The notes under the pieces are model-generated. The model was not told the DNA's origin, ran no database searches, and was given only the letters and a program-made list of their open reading frames with translations. A stretch of 64,000 nt of DNA from Haladaptatus halobius (GTDB lineage Archaea > Halobacteriota > Halobacteria > Halobacteriales > Haladaptataceae). Numbering within the stretch: position 1 is the first letter of the stretch; every line of letters begins with the position of its first letter. Shown here piece after piece: positions 54,862 to 63,403 of the stretch. Made by a program: the position numbers and the translations under genes. The DNA is taken from the NCBI RefSeq assembly GCF_020618475.1, contig NZ_CP085337.1, positions 620,001 through 684,000 on the forward strand, in the 5' to 3' direction.

Positions 54862-56208
54862 ATGCCAACGTCTGACGAGGTCATCGAAATCTGTTCATCG
54901 GACGAAGTTGATCTTGTTCGATTGCTGTACGTGGGAAACGACGGCGTCCCCCGTGGACGCGTCGTGGATGCCGGTCGCATCGAATCCGTGCTCACCGACG
55001 GCATCAACCTCTCGTCCGCGATGCAATCGTTCAACTCGCTCGACCACCTTGCCCCCGGCGGTATGTTCGGCGCCGCAGGCGAGATTCGGCTACTCCCCGA
55101 TACGGAGACGTTTCGCGTACTCCCGTACGCCGACCGGTCGGCCGTCATGCTCTGCGACCTCTACGACCTCGACCGGACGCCGTGGGACGCCGACCCGCGG
55201 AGCGCGCTCACGTCGTACCTCGAGGATCTTCCGTACGAAGCTAGTGTCGCGTTCGAGAGCGAGTTCTACCTCACGAGAGCGACCGACGACGGCGAGATGG
55301 TGCCGTTCGACGATAGCGTCTGCTTCGGAGCGGACGGCATGCAAAGCGCGAACGATGTCGTGCTCGATATGACGGACGCGCTCAAAGCACAGGAGATGGA
55401 CGTCGTGGTGTACTACCCGGAGTACGGACCCGGTCAGCAGGAACTCGTCATCGAGCACGCGCCCGGGAAGCGAGCCGCCGACAATCACATCCTGTACAAG
55501 CAGACCGTTAAGGGCGTTGCGTCGAACCACGACATCGACGCGACCTTCGTCCCGAAACCGTTCCCGGAGGCCGCCGGCTCTGGATGTCACATCCACGTCT
55601 CGCTGTGGGAGGGTGACGAGAATGCGTTCTACGACCCCGACAGCGAGGGTCAGTACGGCCTGAGCGAGACCGCCCGCCACTTCATCGGTGGCGTGCTTGA
55701 CCACGCGCCGGCACTCGTCGCGCTCACCGCCGCGAGCGTCATGTCCTATCGGCGGCTCCGCCCCCACATGTGGGCGTCGGCGTTCACGTGTTGGGGACAG
55801 GACAACCGCGAGGCGATCGCGCGCGTGCCGTCCTCCCAATGGGACGAACCGAGCGCGACCACGCGATTCGAGTTCAAGCCCGCGGACAACACCGCAAACC
55901 CCTACCTCGCGGAGCTCGGCATACTCGCCGCCGGAATGGACGGCGTCGAACGCGAACTCGACCCAGGCGACCCCCTGAACGAGGATCCCGCGGACATGTC
56001 GGCCGCGGAGCGCGAGGAACGCGGCATCCAGCGCCTTCCCGAGACACTCGGCGAAGCGCTCGACAAGCTCGAGGCGGACGATTTACTCGCCGACGCACTG
56101 GGCGAAACGCTCTTCCGGTCGTACATCGAGGTCAAGCGCAGTCAGTGGGACGAGTTTACGGGTGAAGTCACCGACTGGGAGCTCGAAAAGCTCACCCGGG
56201 CGTTCTGA
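54862..56208 (+). CDS. Glutamine synthetase-like gamma-glutamyl ligase
   Basis: A 448 aa member of the GS superfamily. The beta-grasp N-domain (VDLVRLLYVGNDGVPRGRVV) is followed by the catalytic barrel with metal/substrate residues in FESEFYL, YYPEYGPGQQELVIEHAPG, GSGCHIHVSLW and TRFEFKPADNTANPYLAELG. Residues around AFTCWGQDNREAIARVPS also fit. It lacks features of housekeeping GlnA, such as the adenylylation loop, and resembles PuuA/IpuC/FluG-type enzymes that join glutamate to an amine other than ammonia. It is the first gene of a three-gene operon with a cysteine hydrolase-like protein and an M20 peptidase. The amine substrate is unknown. Confidence 0.82.
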   Translation: MPTSDEVIEICSSDEVDLVRLLYVGNDGVPRGRVVDAGRIESVLTDGINLSSAMQSFNSLDHLAPGGMFGAAGEIRLLPDTETFRVLPYADRSAVMLCDLYDLDRTPWDADPRSALTSYLEDLPYEASVAFESEFYLTRATDDGEMVPFDDSVCFGADGMQSANDVVLDMTDALKAQEMDVVVYYPEYGPGQQELVIEHAPGKRAADNHILYKQTVKGVASNHDIDATFVPKPFPEAAGSGCHIHVSLWEGDENAFYDPDSEGQYGLSETARHFIGGVLDHAPALVALTAASVMSYRRLRPHMWASAFTCWGQDNREAIARVPSSQWDEPSATTRFEFKPADNTANPYLAELGILAAGMDGVERELDPGDPLNEDPADMSAAEREERGIQRLPETLGEALDKLEADDLLADALGETLFRSYIEVKRSQWDEFTGEVTDWELEKLTRAF

Positions 56209-57143
56209 TGACTGAGCTTCCGCCACTGTTCGACGGCATCGACCTCGACGTAGCAGTGCTGCCGGGATTCCCGGACGTCCACGAGGCCTACCGGCTGCTC
56301 CGTGACCAGAAGGACATGGTCTGCGGCGCGTACACGCTCACCTACTTGCTCTGGGGGTACGGCGTCACCGATGACAGCGGCGGCCCCATCACGGTCGACC
56401 GCGTCGCCGAGGTCGCCGGCACCGCGCTCGAACCCCACAACGCCGAGCGGCAGGAGAGCGTCGAGGAACTGGTTGCAACCGGCGAGGTACCGATCGACCG
56501 TGCCGCAATGTGGTTTATGCACGACTACTTCGACGCCGACCTCGCCGTCGTCGAGGACGAGGGCGGGACGAGCGCCGAGGGGTTGGTCGACGCATGTGAG
56601 GCAATCTCCGGCGGTCGAGTCGAGGCGATTCCGGTTCCGGCAATCCACGATTCGGAGGTTCAGTTCGACGCTGGTCGCTTCGACGCACTCCTCGACGCGA
56701 TGGCTGCGGGCGAGTTACCCGCGCAGCCGATTCTCAACTACAACCTCCGACACACGCTCGCGCCGGCCGGCCTACTCGGACACAAGTACAATCTCGTGGC
56801 GTTGCTCACACGGTGGGATGACCCGTCGTACTTCCGGACGATGGACTGGGATGTCGGGCACTTCACGACCGTCGCGGCGCGGGTGGCGAGGGGCGACAGC
56901 GACGAGCGATACCTCGTGGTACGGGACTCCTACAAATCGTTCGGCTGGGACGGTTATCACCTCCAGCCCGAGTCGTACGTCCGGCGCGGCCTCGTGCGAG
57001 CCGACGATCACCGAGATGGCGGTATCCTGCTCGTGACGCCCGCGACGGCTGCCGACGACGTCCGCGGCTGGCTCGCCGACCGTGACCTCGAAACAGGGCT
57101 CTGGGATAACGGCAGCGCGTATGCTAAGGGTGAGGATGACTGA
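56208..57143 (+). CDS. Predicted papain-like cysteine hydrolase, unknown family
   Basis: A 311 aa protein. The pattern KDMVCGAYTLTYLLWGYG (about residues 36-53) has a Cys at a helix start followed by small residues, as in papain-fold enzymes. GHFTTVAARVARG (about 222-234) supplies a His at a strand start, and LVVRDSYKSFGWDGYH an Asp shortly after. This Cys-His-Asp order fits C39/papain-like peptidases or transglutaminases. I cannot place it in a named family with certainty (possibly DUF6885). It starts with TGATG coupling to the GS-like ligase and overlaps the peptidase gene by 8 nt, so it probably handles the gamma-glutamyl product. Confidence 0.65.
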   Translation: MTELPPLFDGIDLDVAVLPGFPDVHEAYRLLRDQKDMVCGAYTLTYLLWGYGVTDDSGGPITVDRVAEVAGTALEPHNAERQESVEELVATGEVPIDRAAMWFMHDYFDADLAVVEDEGGTSAEGLVDACEAISGGRVEAIPVPAIHDSEVQFDAGRFDALLDAMAAGELPAQPILNYNLRHTLAPAGLLGHKYNLVALLTRWDDPSYFRTMDWDVGHFTTVAARVARGDSDERYLVVRDSYKSFGWDGYHLQPESYVRRGLVRADDHRDGGILLVTPATAADDVRGWLADRDLETGLWDNGSAYAKGEDD

Positions 57144-58659
57144 GCTGACAACCCGACAACGTGTAGTCGTAGAAGCAGGCTGCGCGTGGATCGACGACAA
57201 CGCCGACGCGCTCGTCGACCTCTTGGGCGACCTCGTGGCGCGACCGAGCCTCCCCGGTGATGAGGGCGTTCACGACGACGAGGGAACCACGGTCGGCCGA
57301 TTGTGGAGCTTCCTCGACGACAACGCCGACGCACTCGACCTCGACGCACAGCCCCTTCCGCCCGAGGGAGACTACCGCGAGGAGACGCGGGAGAACGTCT
57401 ACGCCGTCCTACCCGGAGAGGGCGACGGCGGCTTCGTCGCAACTAGTCATACCGACGTGGTACCGCCGGGGCCGGACGACGACTGGCCGGGGGGCGAACC
57501 GTGGACGATGCGCGATGGCGTCGTCCGCCGAACTGGCAACTGTACGGTCGAAATCGCCGTCGGCGACCGCGTCGAGGAGCGCACCATCCGCGAGCGGATG
57601 GATCGTATCTGGCGGCTCCGCGGCGACGAGAAGGTGGCAGCCCTCTTCGGCCGCGGCGTCTACGACAACAAGGCCTCGATCGTCTGCCTCGTCGGAAGCG
57701 CACTCGGTCTCGACATTGCGCTTTCCGAGACCGGGACGGCGCTCGCCGGCGATGTCGTCCACGGCCACCTCGTCGACGAGGAGTACTACCAGGTGGGCGC
57801 GAAGAACATGGTCGGCTGGGGCGACGGGGAAGACTGGCTCGGCGACCGCTACGACAGCTACGACGACTGGACTGCGGCCGTCCTCGAGGGCTCGTACGGG
57901 TTCGTGCCAGTCGTCGGCCACCGCGGCTTGGTTTGGGTGACGCTCCGCGCCGAGGGCGAATCCGCGCACGCATCGACGCCCAAACTCGGCCGGAACGCCG
58001 TCCTCGGCGAGGCAAAAGCGCTTGCAGAGACCGATTCCGACGAGTATCGCGACGCAATCGCTGCACCCTTCGTCGACGACGCGCTGCTGGGAGACCTCAC
58101 CGTCGCGCCCGGTACCACCATCGTCGGCGGCGGCGTCGAGCGCGTCGACCACGAGACCGGCGCGGTCGAGCGCGGCGGCGTGAACACCATCCCGGACTGG
58201 TGCGAGGCGACGTTCGACGTCCGCATCCCGCGCTGGGAGGGGTTCCCCGACGGTGCCGATGCGCTCCAAGACCGGCTTCTCGAGACGGTTGAGCGGCGAG
58301 CCACCGAGGCGGCTCCCGACGTGAACTTCGCGGCCACGGTCGGCGAACACGAGTTCTTCCCGCCGGTCGCGCTCGCCGCGAATCGCGAAGCCGCAGCCGA
58401 CCACCCGCTCGTCCGGACGGCGGCGTGGGCCGCCGAGAACACGGTCGGTTACGAGCCCGGGCTCGACGTCGCACCGGGCGTGACCGACGCCGCGTTCGTC
58501 TACCACGGCACACACATCCCGACGCTCGTGGAGTACGGCCCGGCCGGCGCGCTCTCCCACGAATCCTCGGAATTCGTCGAGCGCGATCACGTGATCGCGG
58601 GTGCGAAGGCCATGCTGAAACTCGCGGTGGCCGAGGTCGGTCTGGCTCACGGGTCGTAG
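57136..58659 (+). CDS. M20-family metallopeptidase
   Basis: This 507 aa enzyme starts MTELTTRQRVVVEAGCAWID. Zinc-site motifs are VATSHTDVVPPGP (HxD), GRGVYDNKASI (Asp), LVDEEYYQVGAKN (Glu pair) and a dimerisation-domain stretch GESAHASTPKLGRNAVLG. The C-terminal LVEYGPAGALSHESSEFV gives the last His. M20 enzymes hydrolyse dipeptides, acylated amino acids or carbamoyl compounds. The ATG at 57136 is chosen because it overlaps the upstream stop closely; a longer frame begins at 57082. It is convergent with the aminotransferase gene, 18 nt between stops. It likely cleaves an intermediate of the gamma-glutamyl route. Confidence 0.85.
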   Translation: MTELTTRQRVVVEAGCAWIDDNADALVDLLGDLVARPSLPGDEGVHDDEGTTVGRLWSFLDDNADALDLDAQPLPPEGDYREETRENVYAVLPGEGDGGFVATSHTDVVPPGPDDDWPGGEPWTMRDGVVRRTGNCTVEIAVGDRVEERTIRERMDRIWRLRGDEKVAALFGRGVYDNKASIVCLVGSALGLDIALSETGTALAGDVVHGHLVDEEYYQVGAKNMVGWGDGEDWLGDRYDSYDDWTAAVLEGSYGFVPVVGHRGLVWVTLRAEGESAHASTPKLGRNAVLGEAKALAETDSDEYRDAIAAPFVDDALLGDLTVAPGTTIVGGGVERVDHETGAVERGGVNTIPDWCEATFDVRIPRWEGFPDGADALQDRLLETVERRATEAAPDVNFAATVGEHEFFPPVALAANREAAADHPLVRTAAWAAENTVGYEPGLDVAPGVTDAAFVYHGTHIPTLVEYGPAGALSHESSEFVERDHVIAGAKAMLKLAVAEVGLAHGS

Positions 58660-58677
58660 AATCAAGCTTCCTTCTCC

Positions 58678-59988
58678 CTACCAGCCGGCGTACCGCTCTA
58701 GGAGCGCCGGGTCGAGGGTCTTCGTCTGGGCGTCCTCTATCGCGCCGGCCAGCCGGTCGACGCCTGTGTCGAGGTCGGTCTTGGAGATAGTAAGCGGCGG
58801 CGTGAGCTCCAGCACGTTCGAGTGCAAGCCGACATAGAAGACCGCGAGCCCGCGGCGGCGCGCCCAGAGGCAGACCCGCGCCGCGAGGTCGTGAGACGGG
58901 TCGTCGGTGCCGGCTTCGACGAGTTCGACGCCCTGCATCATCCCTCGGCCGCGCACGTCCCCGACCACAGGGGAGTCGGCGGCGAGGTCGGCGAGCACGT
59001 CCGAAAGATGGTCGCCGAGGCGGGCGGCACGCTTGGAAAGGTTCTCCGCCTCGATCACGTCGAGGGTGGCGAGACCGGCCGCCGCCGAGAGGGGTCCCCC
59101 GGCGGTCGTCATCATGTGGCTCGCGGGCTCGTAATCCACCAATTCGGCGCGACCGACCACCGCGCTGATCGGGACGCCGCTGCCGAGCGGTTTCCCGAGC
59201 ATGATCGCGTCGGGCTCGACATCGGCGTGTTCGAACGCGAAGAACTCGCCGGTGCGTCCGAGCCCGGCCTTGACCTCGTCGACGACGAAGTAGGCGTCGT
59301 TGTCTGTGCAGAGATCCGCGAGCCCCTCGAGGAATCCATCGGGCGGCACGAGGATACCGCCGTCGCTCTGGAGTGGCTCGGTGATGAGGCCGGCGATATC
59401 GTGCGTTTCGAACGCCTCTGCGACCGCCTCCAAGGCAGTATCGGCGAGCGCGTCCGGGTCGAGATAAGAACGGTACTGGTCGGGGAACGGTAGGGTGACG
59501 ACGTCTTCGGACTCGACGCCCGCCTGCGCGCTGTGCCCCGAGATAGCCGCCGCGCCGGCGGTGATGCCGTGGTAGGAGCCCTCGAAGTTCACGACGACAT
59601 CGCCGTCGCCGGTCGTCGGAATGGCCTTCGAAAGCAGGTCGCCCGCCTCCGAACCGGAGTGACCGAACCACACCTTCGTAGGATAACCGGCGTCGAGCCG
59701 GTCGCGTAGGCGCTCGGCGAGTTGGACGACCGAACCATGCGGCAGGGAGATGGGCGAGTTGGCGAGCGCGCGGTCGAGCTGGTTTCGGAGCGCGTCGACG
59801 ACGGTCGGATGGCGGTAGCCGGTGTTCGCCACCGCCCACGCGGACGTGAAGTCGATCAGTTCGTCGCCGTCGACGCTCGTGAGCGTCGCGCCGGCTTGGC
59901 GGTCGAGCACGAACGGGAAGAAGCGAATCTTCATCGCCTCCGAGAGCACGTCGCTGTCGCGGTCGAGGATATCAAACTCGCGGCTCAT
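58678..59988 (-). CDS. Class III pyridoxal-phosphate aminotransferase
   Basis: This 436 aa enzyme starts MSREFDILDRDSDVLSEAMK. It has the class III order: FTSAWAVANTGYRHPTVVDA, SGSEAGDLL for cofactor phosphate, FEGSYHGITAG, VVDEVKAGLGRTGEFFAFEH (Asp for the PLP nitrogen), and the PLP lysine in PDAIMLGKPLGSGVPISAVV. Class III enzymes transfer amino groups from omega-amines such as 4-aminobutyrate, ornithine or putrescine, or from beta-amino acids. Upstream ATG positions to 60123 give a non-conserved lead. It is divergent from the permease gene, sharing an AT-rich control region of about 227 nt. Confidence 0.88.
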   Translation of the reverse strand: MSREFDILDRDSDVLSEAMKIRFFPFVLDRQAGATLTSVDGDELIDFTSAWAVANTGYRHPTVVDALRNQLDRALANSPISLPHGSVVQLAERLRDRLDAGYPTKVWFGHSGSEAGDLLSKAIPTTGDGDVVVNFEGSYHGITAGAAAISGHSAQAGVESEDVVTLPFPDQYRSYLDPDALADTALEAVAEAFETHDIAGLITEPLQSDGGILVPPDGFLEGLADLCTDNDAYFVVDEVKAGLGRTGEFFAFEHADVEPDAIMLGKPLGSGVPISAVVGRAELVDYEPASHMMTTAGGPLSAAAGLATLDVIEAENLSKRAARLGDHLSDVLADLAADSPVVGDVRGRGMMQGVELVEAGTDDPSHDLAARVCLWARRRGLAVFYVGLHSNVLELTPPLTISKTDLDTGVDRLAGAIEDAQTKTLDPALLERYAGW

Positions 59989-60168
59989 GCCGGACCCAAC
60001 GCCCGAGAACACGATACATCTTCGTCCTCGGACAATTATTCTGATACGACTACGGGCGCATTTTATCGGCGCACAATCATAAGACGGAGTCAAGGAAGAA
60101 ACGGACGATGACGAATTTTCCACAAAAATTTTTCGTTATCTCCACGCGTCTTCGGCAGAATTGCACAA

Positions 60169-60177
60169 ATATTTAAG
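60169..60177 (+). promoter_or_regulatory. TATA-like box of the permease gene
   Basis: ATATTTAAG lies about 40 nt before the ATG at 60216, within the AT-rich divergent region (60115-60180) shared with the aminotransferase gene. Confidence 0.4.
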
Positions 60178-60215
60178 TATCCCTGCTTGTGATTGTGAAG
60201 CACGGTATTGATACG

Positions 60216-61607
60216 ATGTCAACAAAAACAGATATTGCCGAATCGAAAGGGTTAGCAAAACAACTCGGGTTCTGGCACCTGTGGGCCATCGGCGTCGGAT
60301 CCGTCGTCGGAGACGGCATCTTCCTGCTGCTCGGCGACGGTATCGCCACCGCCGGCCCGGCCGCCATCTTAGCGTACGTGATGGCGGGACTGTTCATGCT
60401 CTTCATCGCGCTCGGCGTGAGCGACCTCGCGGTCGGCCTGCCAAGCGCGGGTGCCATGTGGATCTGGGGGCGCGAGCTTCTCGGCGACTACGCCGGGTTC
60501 ATCAGCGGTCTCTCGTACGCCGTCGGCTGGATCATCGCCGGCGGCAGCGTCGGGCTCGCACTCGGTCGAATTACCCAGTTCTTCGTTCCCGACCTCGGCG
60601 TCCCGGCCGCGGTCTGGGGCATCCTCTTCGTAACCGTCTTCGCGCTCATCCAACTTGGCGGCGTGTTCCTCTCGAGTAGGCTTCAGCTCGGCACCGTGCT
60701 CGTGCTCGTCGGTATCGTGCTTATCTTCGGCGTCAGCACCATCCTCAGCGGTGATTTCTCTGGTGGACGATTCACGCCGTTCTTCCCGAACGGCGTCGGA
60801 AGCGTCTGGGCCGCGATGGCGTTCGGCATGTACGCCTACATGGGACCGCTCACCCTCACGACGGGCGGTGACGAGGCGAAGAACGTTAGCGACATTCCGC
60901 GTGCACTGGTCGTCGCCTGTCTCACTTTCCTCTTCATCTACACGCTCGCGATGATCGGCATGATCGGGCTGATGGGGTACCAGCAGTTCACCTCGCTTGA
61001 GTCGCCGTTCACCACGACCGCGCAGTTGGTCTGGGGGTCGAACGCCGCACTCATCATCAATTTCGCCGCGTGGATCGCGGCGTTCACGAGCCTATTCATG
61101 GGAACCATGTACTCCGCACCGCGGATGCTCTACAAGATGGGCGAGATGAAGGTTCTCCCCGATATCTTCGGGCAGGTCTACGAGGGAACTCGGGTTCCCC
61201 TCTTCTCGACGGTGTTCGTCTGGGCGTGCAGCGTCATCCTCTTGCTCGTCGCCCAGTACGAACTACTCGACTACGGCCAGCTCTCGCTCCTGCTAGTGTT
61301 CGCGTGGGAAGTCACCTGGGGCGTCGCCATCGTCGCCGCCATCAAGTACCGCCGCGAGCACGGGGGACACGTCGACGACCAGAGTTGGAAACAGCCACTG
61401 TTCCCGCTATTTCCGATCCTCGGAATGGTGGGCGTGCTGTTCATCCTCTACGGCACGTTCCAAGGTGCCATCGCGTCGTTCGGACTCGGCATCGTCTTCC
61501 TAATCGTTATCTCCGCGATCTACTACTTCTACGGTCGCCACCGGATGGACGAGGCCCAGATTCCCACGGTGCTCGACACCGAGAGACGACCGAGCGCCGA
61601 CGACTGA
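60216..61607 (+). CDS. APC-family amino acid/amine permease
   Basis: A 463 aa membrane protein with 12 predicted helices. The N-terminal helix 1 signature AIGVGSVVGDGIFLLLGDGI (GSVVG-x-GIF) marks the amino acid-polyamine-organocation family. Conserved AMAFGMYAYMGPLTLTTGGD, with DEAKN, marks helix 6. The acidic C-terminus is cytosolic. It is flanked by the aminotransferase (divergent) and the amidohydrolase (convergent, 21 nt between stops), so it probably imports the compound processed by this island. The ATG at 60216 (MSTKTDIAES) is preferred over 60189. Confidence 0.88.
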   Translation: MSTKTDIAESKGLAKQLGFWHLWAIGVGSVVGDGIFLLLGDGIATAGPAAILAYVMAGLFMLFIALGVSDLAVGLPSAGAMWIWGRELLGDYAGFISGLSYAVGWIIAGGSVGLALGRITQFFVPDLGVPAAVWGILFVTVFALIQLGGVFLSSRLQLGTVLVLVGIVLIFGVSTILSGDFSGGRFTPFFPNGVGSVWAAMAFGMYAYMGPLTLTTGGDEAKNVSDIPRALVVACLTFLFIYTLAMIGMIGLMGYQQFTSLESPFTTTAQLVWGSNAALIINFAAWIAAFTSLFMGTMYSAPRMLYKMGEMKVLPDIFGQVYEGTRVPLFSTVFVWACSVILLLVAQYELLDYGQLSLLLVFAWEVTWGVAIVAAIKYRREHGGHVDDQSWKQPLFPLFPILGMVGVLFILYGTFQGAIASFGLGIVFLIVISAIYYFYGRHRMDEAQIPTVLDTERRPSADD

Positions 61608-61628
61608 ACTCACACCTCTCCTTCGCTG

Positions 61629-62729
61629 TCAAAGGTCGTAGAGCCGGACGGCGTTCTCGCGGAGGATACCACGCGCCACGTCCTCGGCGTACCTCTCGGA
61701 TACGAATCCGTCCCTGTAGAGTCGCTCCAGAACGCTCGTGAGGTCGGCGCGGAACCGCCGCGCTGCGAGCACGTAGAGTTCCGGAACGGAGAACGCGTCC
61801 GAGGCGTAGAGCAATTTCGACGTGGGCGCGAGTTCGAGCGCCTGCGAGATGAGAGGTTCGACGCCGTGCTGGACGAACGGCGTGGCGAGCGAGAGATCGA
61901 GAAAGACGTTGTCGAGCGTGGCGGTGACGTAGCCGGCGGCCCGCGTGTATGGGTAACCGCCGTGGAGCAGTACGACCGGAGTGTCGGCGTGCGCTCGGAG
62001 GAATTCGTACAGGTACGTCGGATCGACGAACAGTGGGTGAGCGTCCGCGTCGCCGAATCCGGTGTGGAATTGGAGCGGCACGCCGTGAGACGCGGCGACA
62101 TCCGCGGCGAGATGGACGATGTGGTCGTTGACGACCGAATCTTCGATGCGGCCATCCCAGTCCGCGCGGACGGCATCGTATGCCCCTCGTATCGCGTCGC
62201 GGTCGTGGCGGCGCACGTCGAGACCGGTGCGGTAGGCAACGACGGTCTTCAACGCGACGAACTCGGCGGTGAGCACGTCGTCAAGGTGGTCGACGAACGC
62301 ATCTTCGAACGAAGATAACGAGTCGTGATTCGGAATCAGCTCTTCGGCGGCGTTCTCGACGCGGTGGATGGGTCGGATATCGACGTCCGTGTACGCAGCG
62401 AACTCCGCGGGAGTTACGTCCGGAAAACCGTCGTCCACCAGGATACGCTCAGTGTTCGTCCGGGCGAGGAGCTCCCGCGAATACGATTCGATGTCGACGT
62501 CCGCCCGGCGTTCGAGCAGGGTCGCCTCGTCCTCGTCGCCGAACCGCTCTGCGAGCAGGTCGACTACCGCACGATAGTTCAGGGTGTGACGGGCGTTCTC
62601 CTGCGAGAGGTCACCCTCAGTAAAGTAGCTCGCGAACGATTCGGTGACGGTCTCACGCGATAGCGGTTCGACGGCGTGTGCGTGATTATCGACGAGGGGT
62701 GTGGATTCGACGACCTCGCGGATAGGCAT
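61629..62729 (-). CDS. FluG-type amidohydrolase (TIM barrel)
   Basis: This 366 aa enzyme starts MPIREVVESTPLVDNHAHAV, with the amidohydrolase-2 HxH motif (DNHAHAV). Next come PLQFHTGFGDADAHPLFVDP (His), VVLLHGGYPYTRAAGYVTAT (His) and KLLYASDAFSVPELYV (Asp), which complete the metal site. This arrangement matches the N-terminal amidohydrolase half of FluG/nodulin-type proteins, whose C-terminal half is a GS-like domain such as the one encoded at 54862. Separately encoded partners in one island suggest joint action on gamma-glutamyl compounds. It is cytosolic. Confidence 0.82.
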   Translation of the reverse strand: MPIREVVESTPLVDNHAHAVEPLSRETVTESFASYFTEGDLSQENARHTLNYRAVVDLLAERFGDEDEATLLERRADVDIESYSRELLARTNTERILVDDGFPDVTPAEFAAYTDVDIRPIHRVENAAEELIPNHDSLSSFEDAFVDHLDDVLTAEFVALKTVVAYRTGLDVRRHDRDAIRGAYDAVRADWDGRIEDSVVNDHIVHLAADVAASHGVPLQFHTGFGDADAHPLFVDPTYLYEFLRAHADTPVVLLHGGYPYTRAAGYVTATLDNVFLDLSLATPFVQHGVEPLISQALELAPTSKLLYASDAFSVPELYVLAARRFRADLTSVLERLYRDGFVSERYAEDVARGILRENAVRLYDL

Positions 62730-62803
62730 GGTGGACGTGTGACGCCCGCGGAGATAATTGTTAGTACGCTTTGGAAGCGTTGCCAGGTTACCCTATCTTC
62801 ATC

Positions 62804-62846
62804 AGCGAGAAAATCTCGCCGTTTACGGCGGGCGAGAATGTCACGC
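62804..62846. repeat. Solo IS605-type hairpin element
   Basis: cagcgagaaaatctcgccgt followed by ttacggcgggcgagaatgtcac is the reverse complement of the element at 3411-3458, with the same CCGTAAACGG core. It carries both end signals and nothing between. Confidence 0.55.
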
Positions 62847-62849
62847 TCT

Positions 62850-62987
62850 CAAAATCGTCAGTCGGTGATTTCATTTAAGAATATCGGCGCAGCGTCGGCG
62901 AGCGAGGTAGTAACCGCAAGCGGTGTTCTAGGACCACGTATTTACGATGTCCTGCGCGACTTGGAAGACCACGGCTATTTTGAGTGA
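62850..62987 (+). pseudogene. TrmB-like winged-helix fragment
   Basis: About 40 residues end SFKNIGAASASEVVTASGVL and GPRIYDVLRDLEDHGYFE stop. The second block is the recognition helix region of TrmB-family sugar/metabolite regulators (typically SR-V-YDVLRDLEE-G). The fragment is cut on the left by the hairpin element and stops right after the winged helix, so no ligand domain remains. Confidence 0.55.
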
Positions 62988-63340
62988 TAGAGTTCCTGTG
63001 TTTCCGGATTAATTCCTTCCCAGGTTCCTCGATGCTGGCGGCTGATAGTAATGTTACTAGACAGTATTATTGGATAATCTGTCTATTCAGTCTTACCAAT
63101 GTTTCTCGAATTTTTGTATAAGTCACGACAAATACTATATTTCTGTCATTAAACAATGCGAAAGTGACAGTCACGACTGTCACACCAGAAAATCTATCGT
63201 ACTATCGGCAGAATTTTTCCGTGTCCCACGAGGGACAGAACGTGCGTCGATCGAATGTCTGTGATACCATTCGAAGGCGGTGTGCTACACTATAACTCTC
63301 CACACCGTTTGTTCTCAGTAGAAGTTATCCAACAGATATT
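62988..63340. other. AT-rich gene-free region
   Basis: I see no reading frame with coding character and no strong hairpin apart from the short repeat gtgacagtcacgactgtcac (about 63163-63182). It separates the TrmB fragment from the IS-derived hairpin. Confidence 0.5.
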
Positions 63341-63341
63341 G

Positions 63342-63392
63342 ACATCCTCCTCGCCCTCAAGGGTGAGGCTTTCTCGCCTGAAATTCCGTAAT
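63342..63392. repeat. Solo MITE residue joining both IS605-type ends
   Basis: tgacatcctcctcgccctca agggtgaggctttctcgcct gaaatt has the outer flank of one MITE end (tgacatcctcc) and the outer flank of the other (gctttctcgcctgaaatt) fused around a single hairpin. It is what remains if the two hairpins of a 370 bp copy recombine. Confidence 0.6.
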
Positions 63393-63403
63393 CTTGCGAG
63401 GGT

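Noticed and set aside
58097..59839. A 580-codon open minus-strand frame across the peptidase and aminotransferase genes
   Set aside because: It is an Arg-rich antisense shadow of two well-supported genes. GC-rich DNA readily gives such frames.
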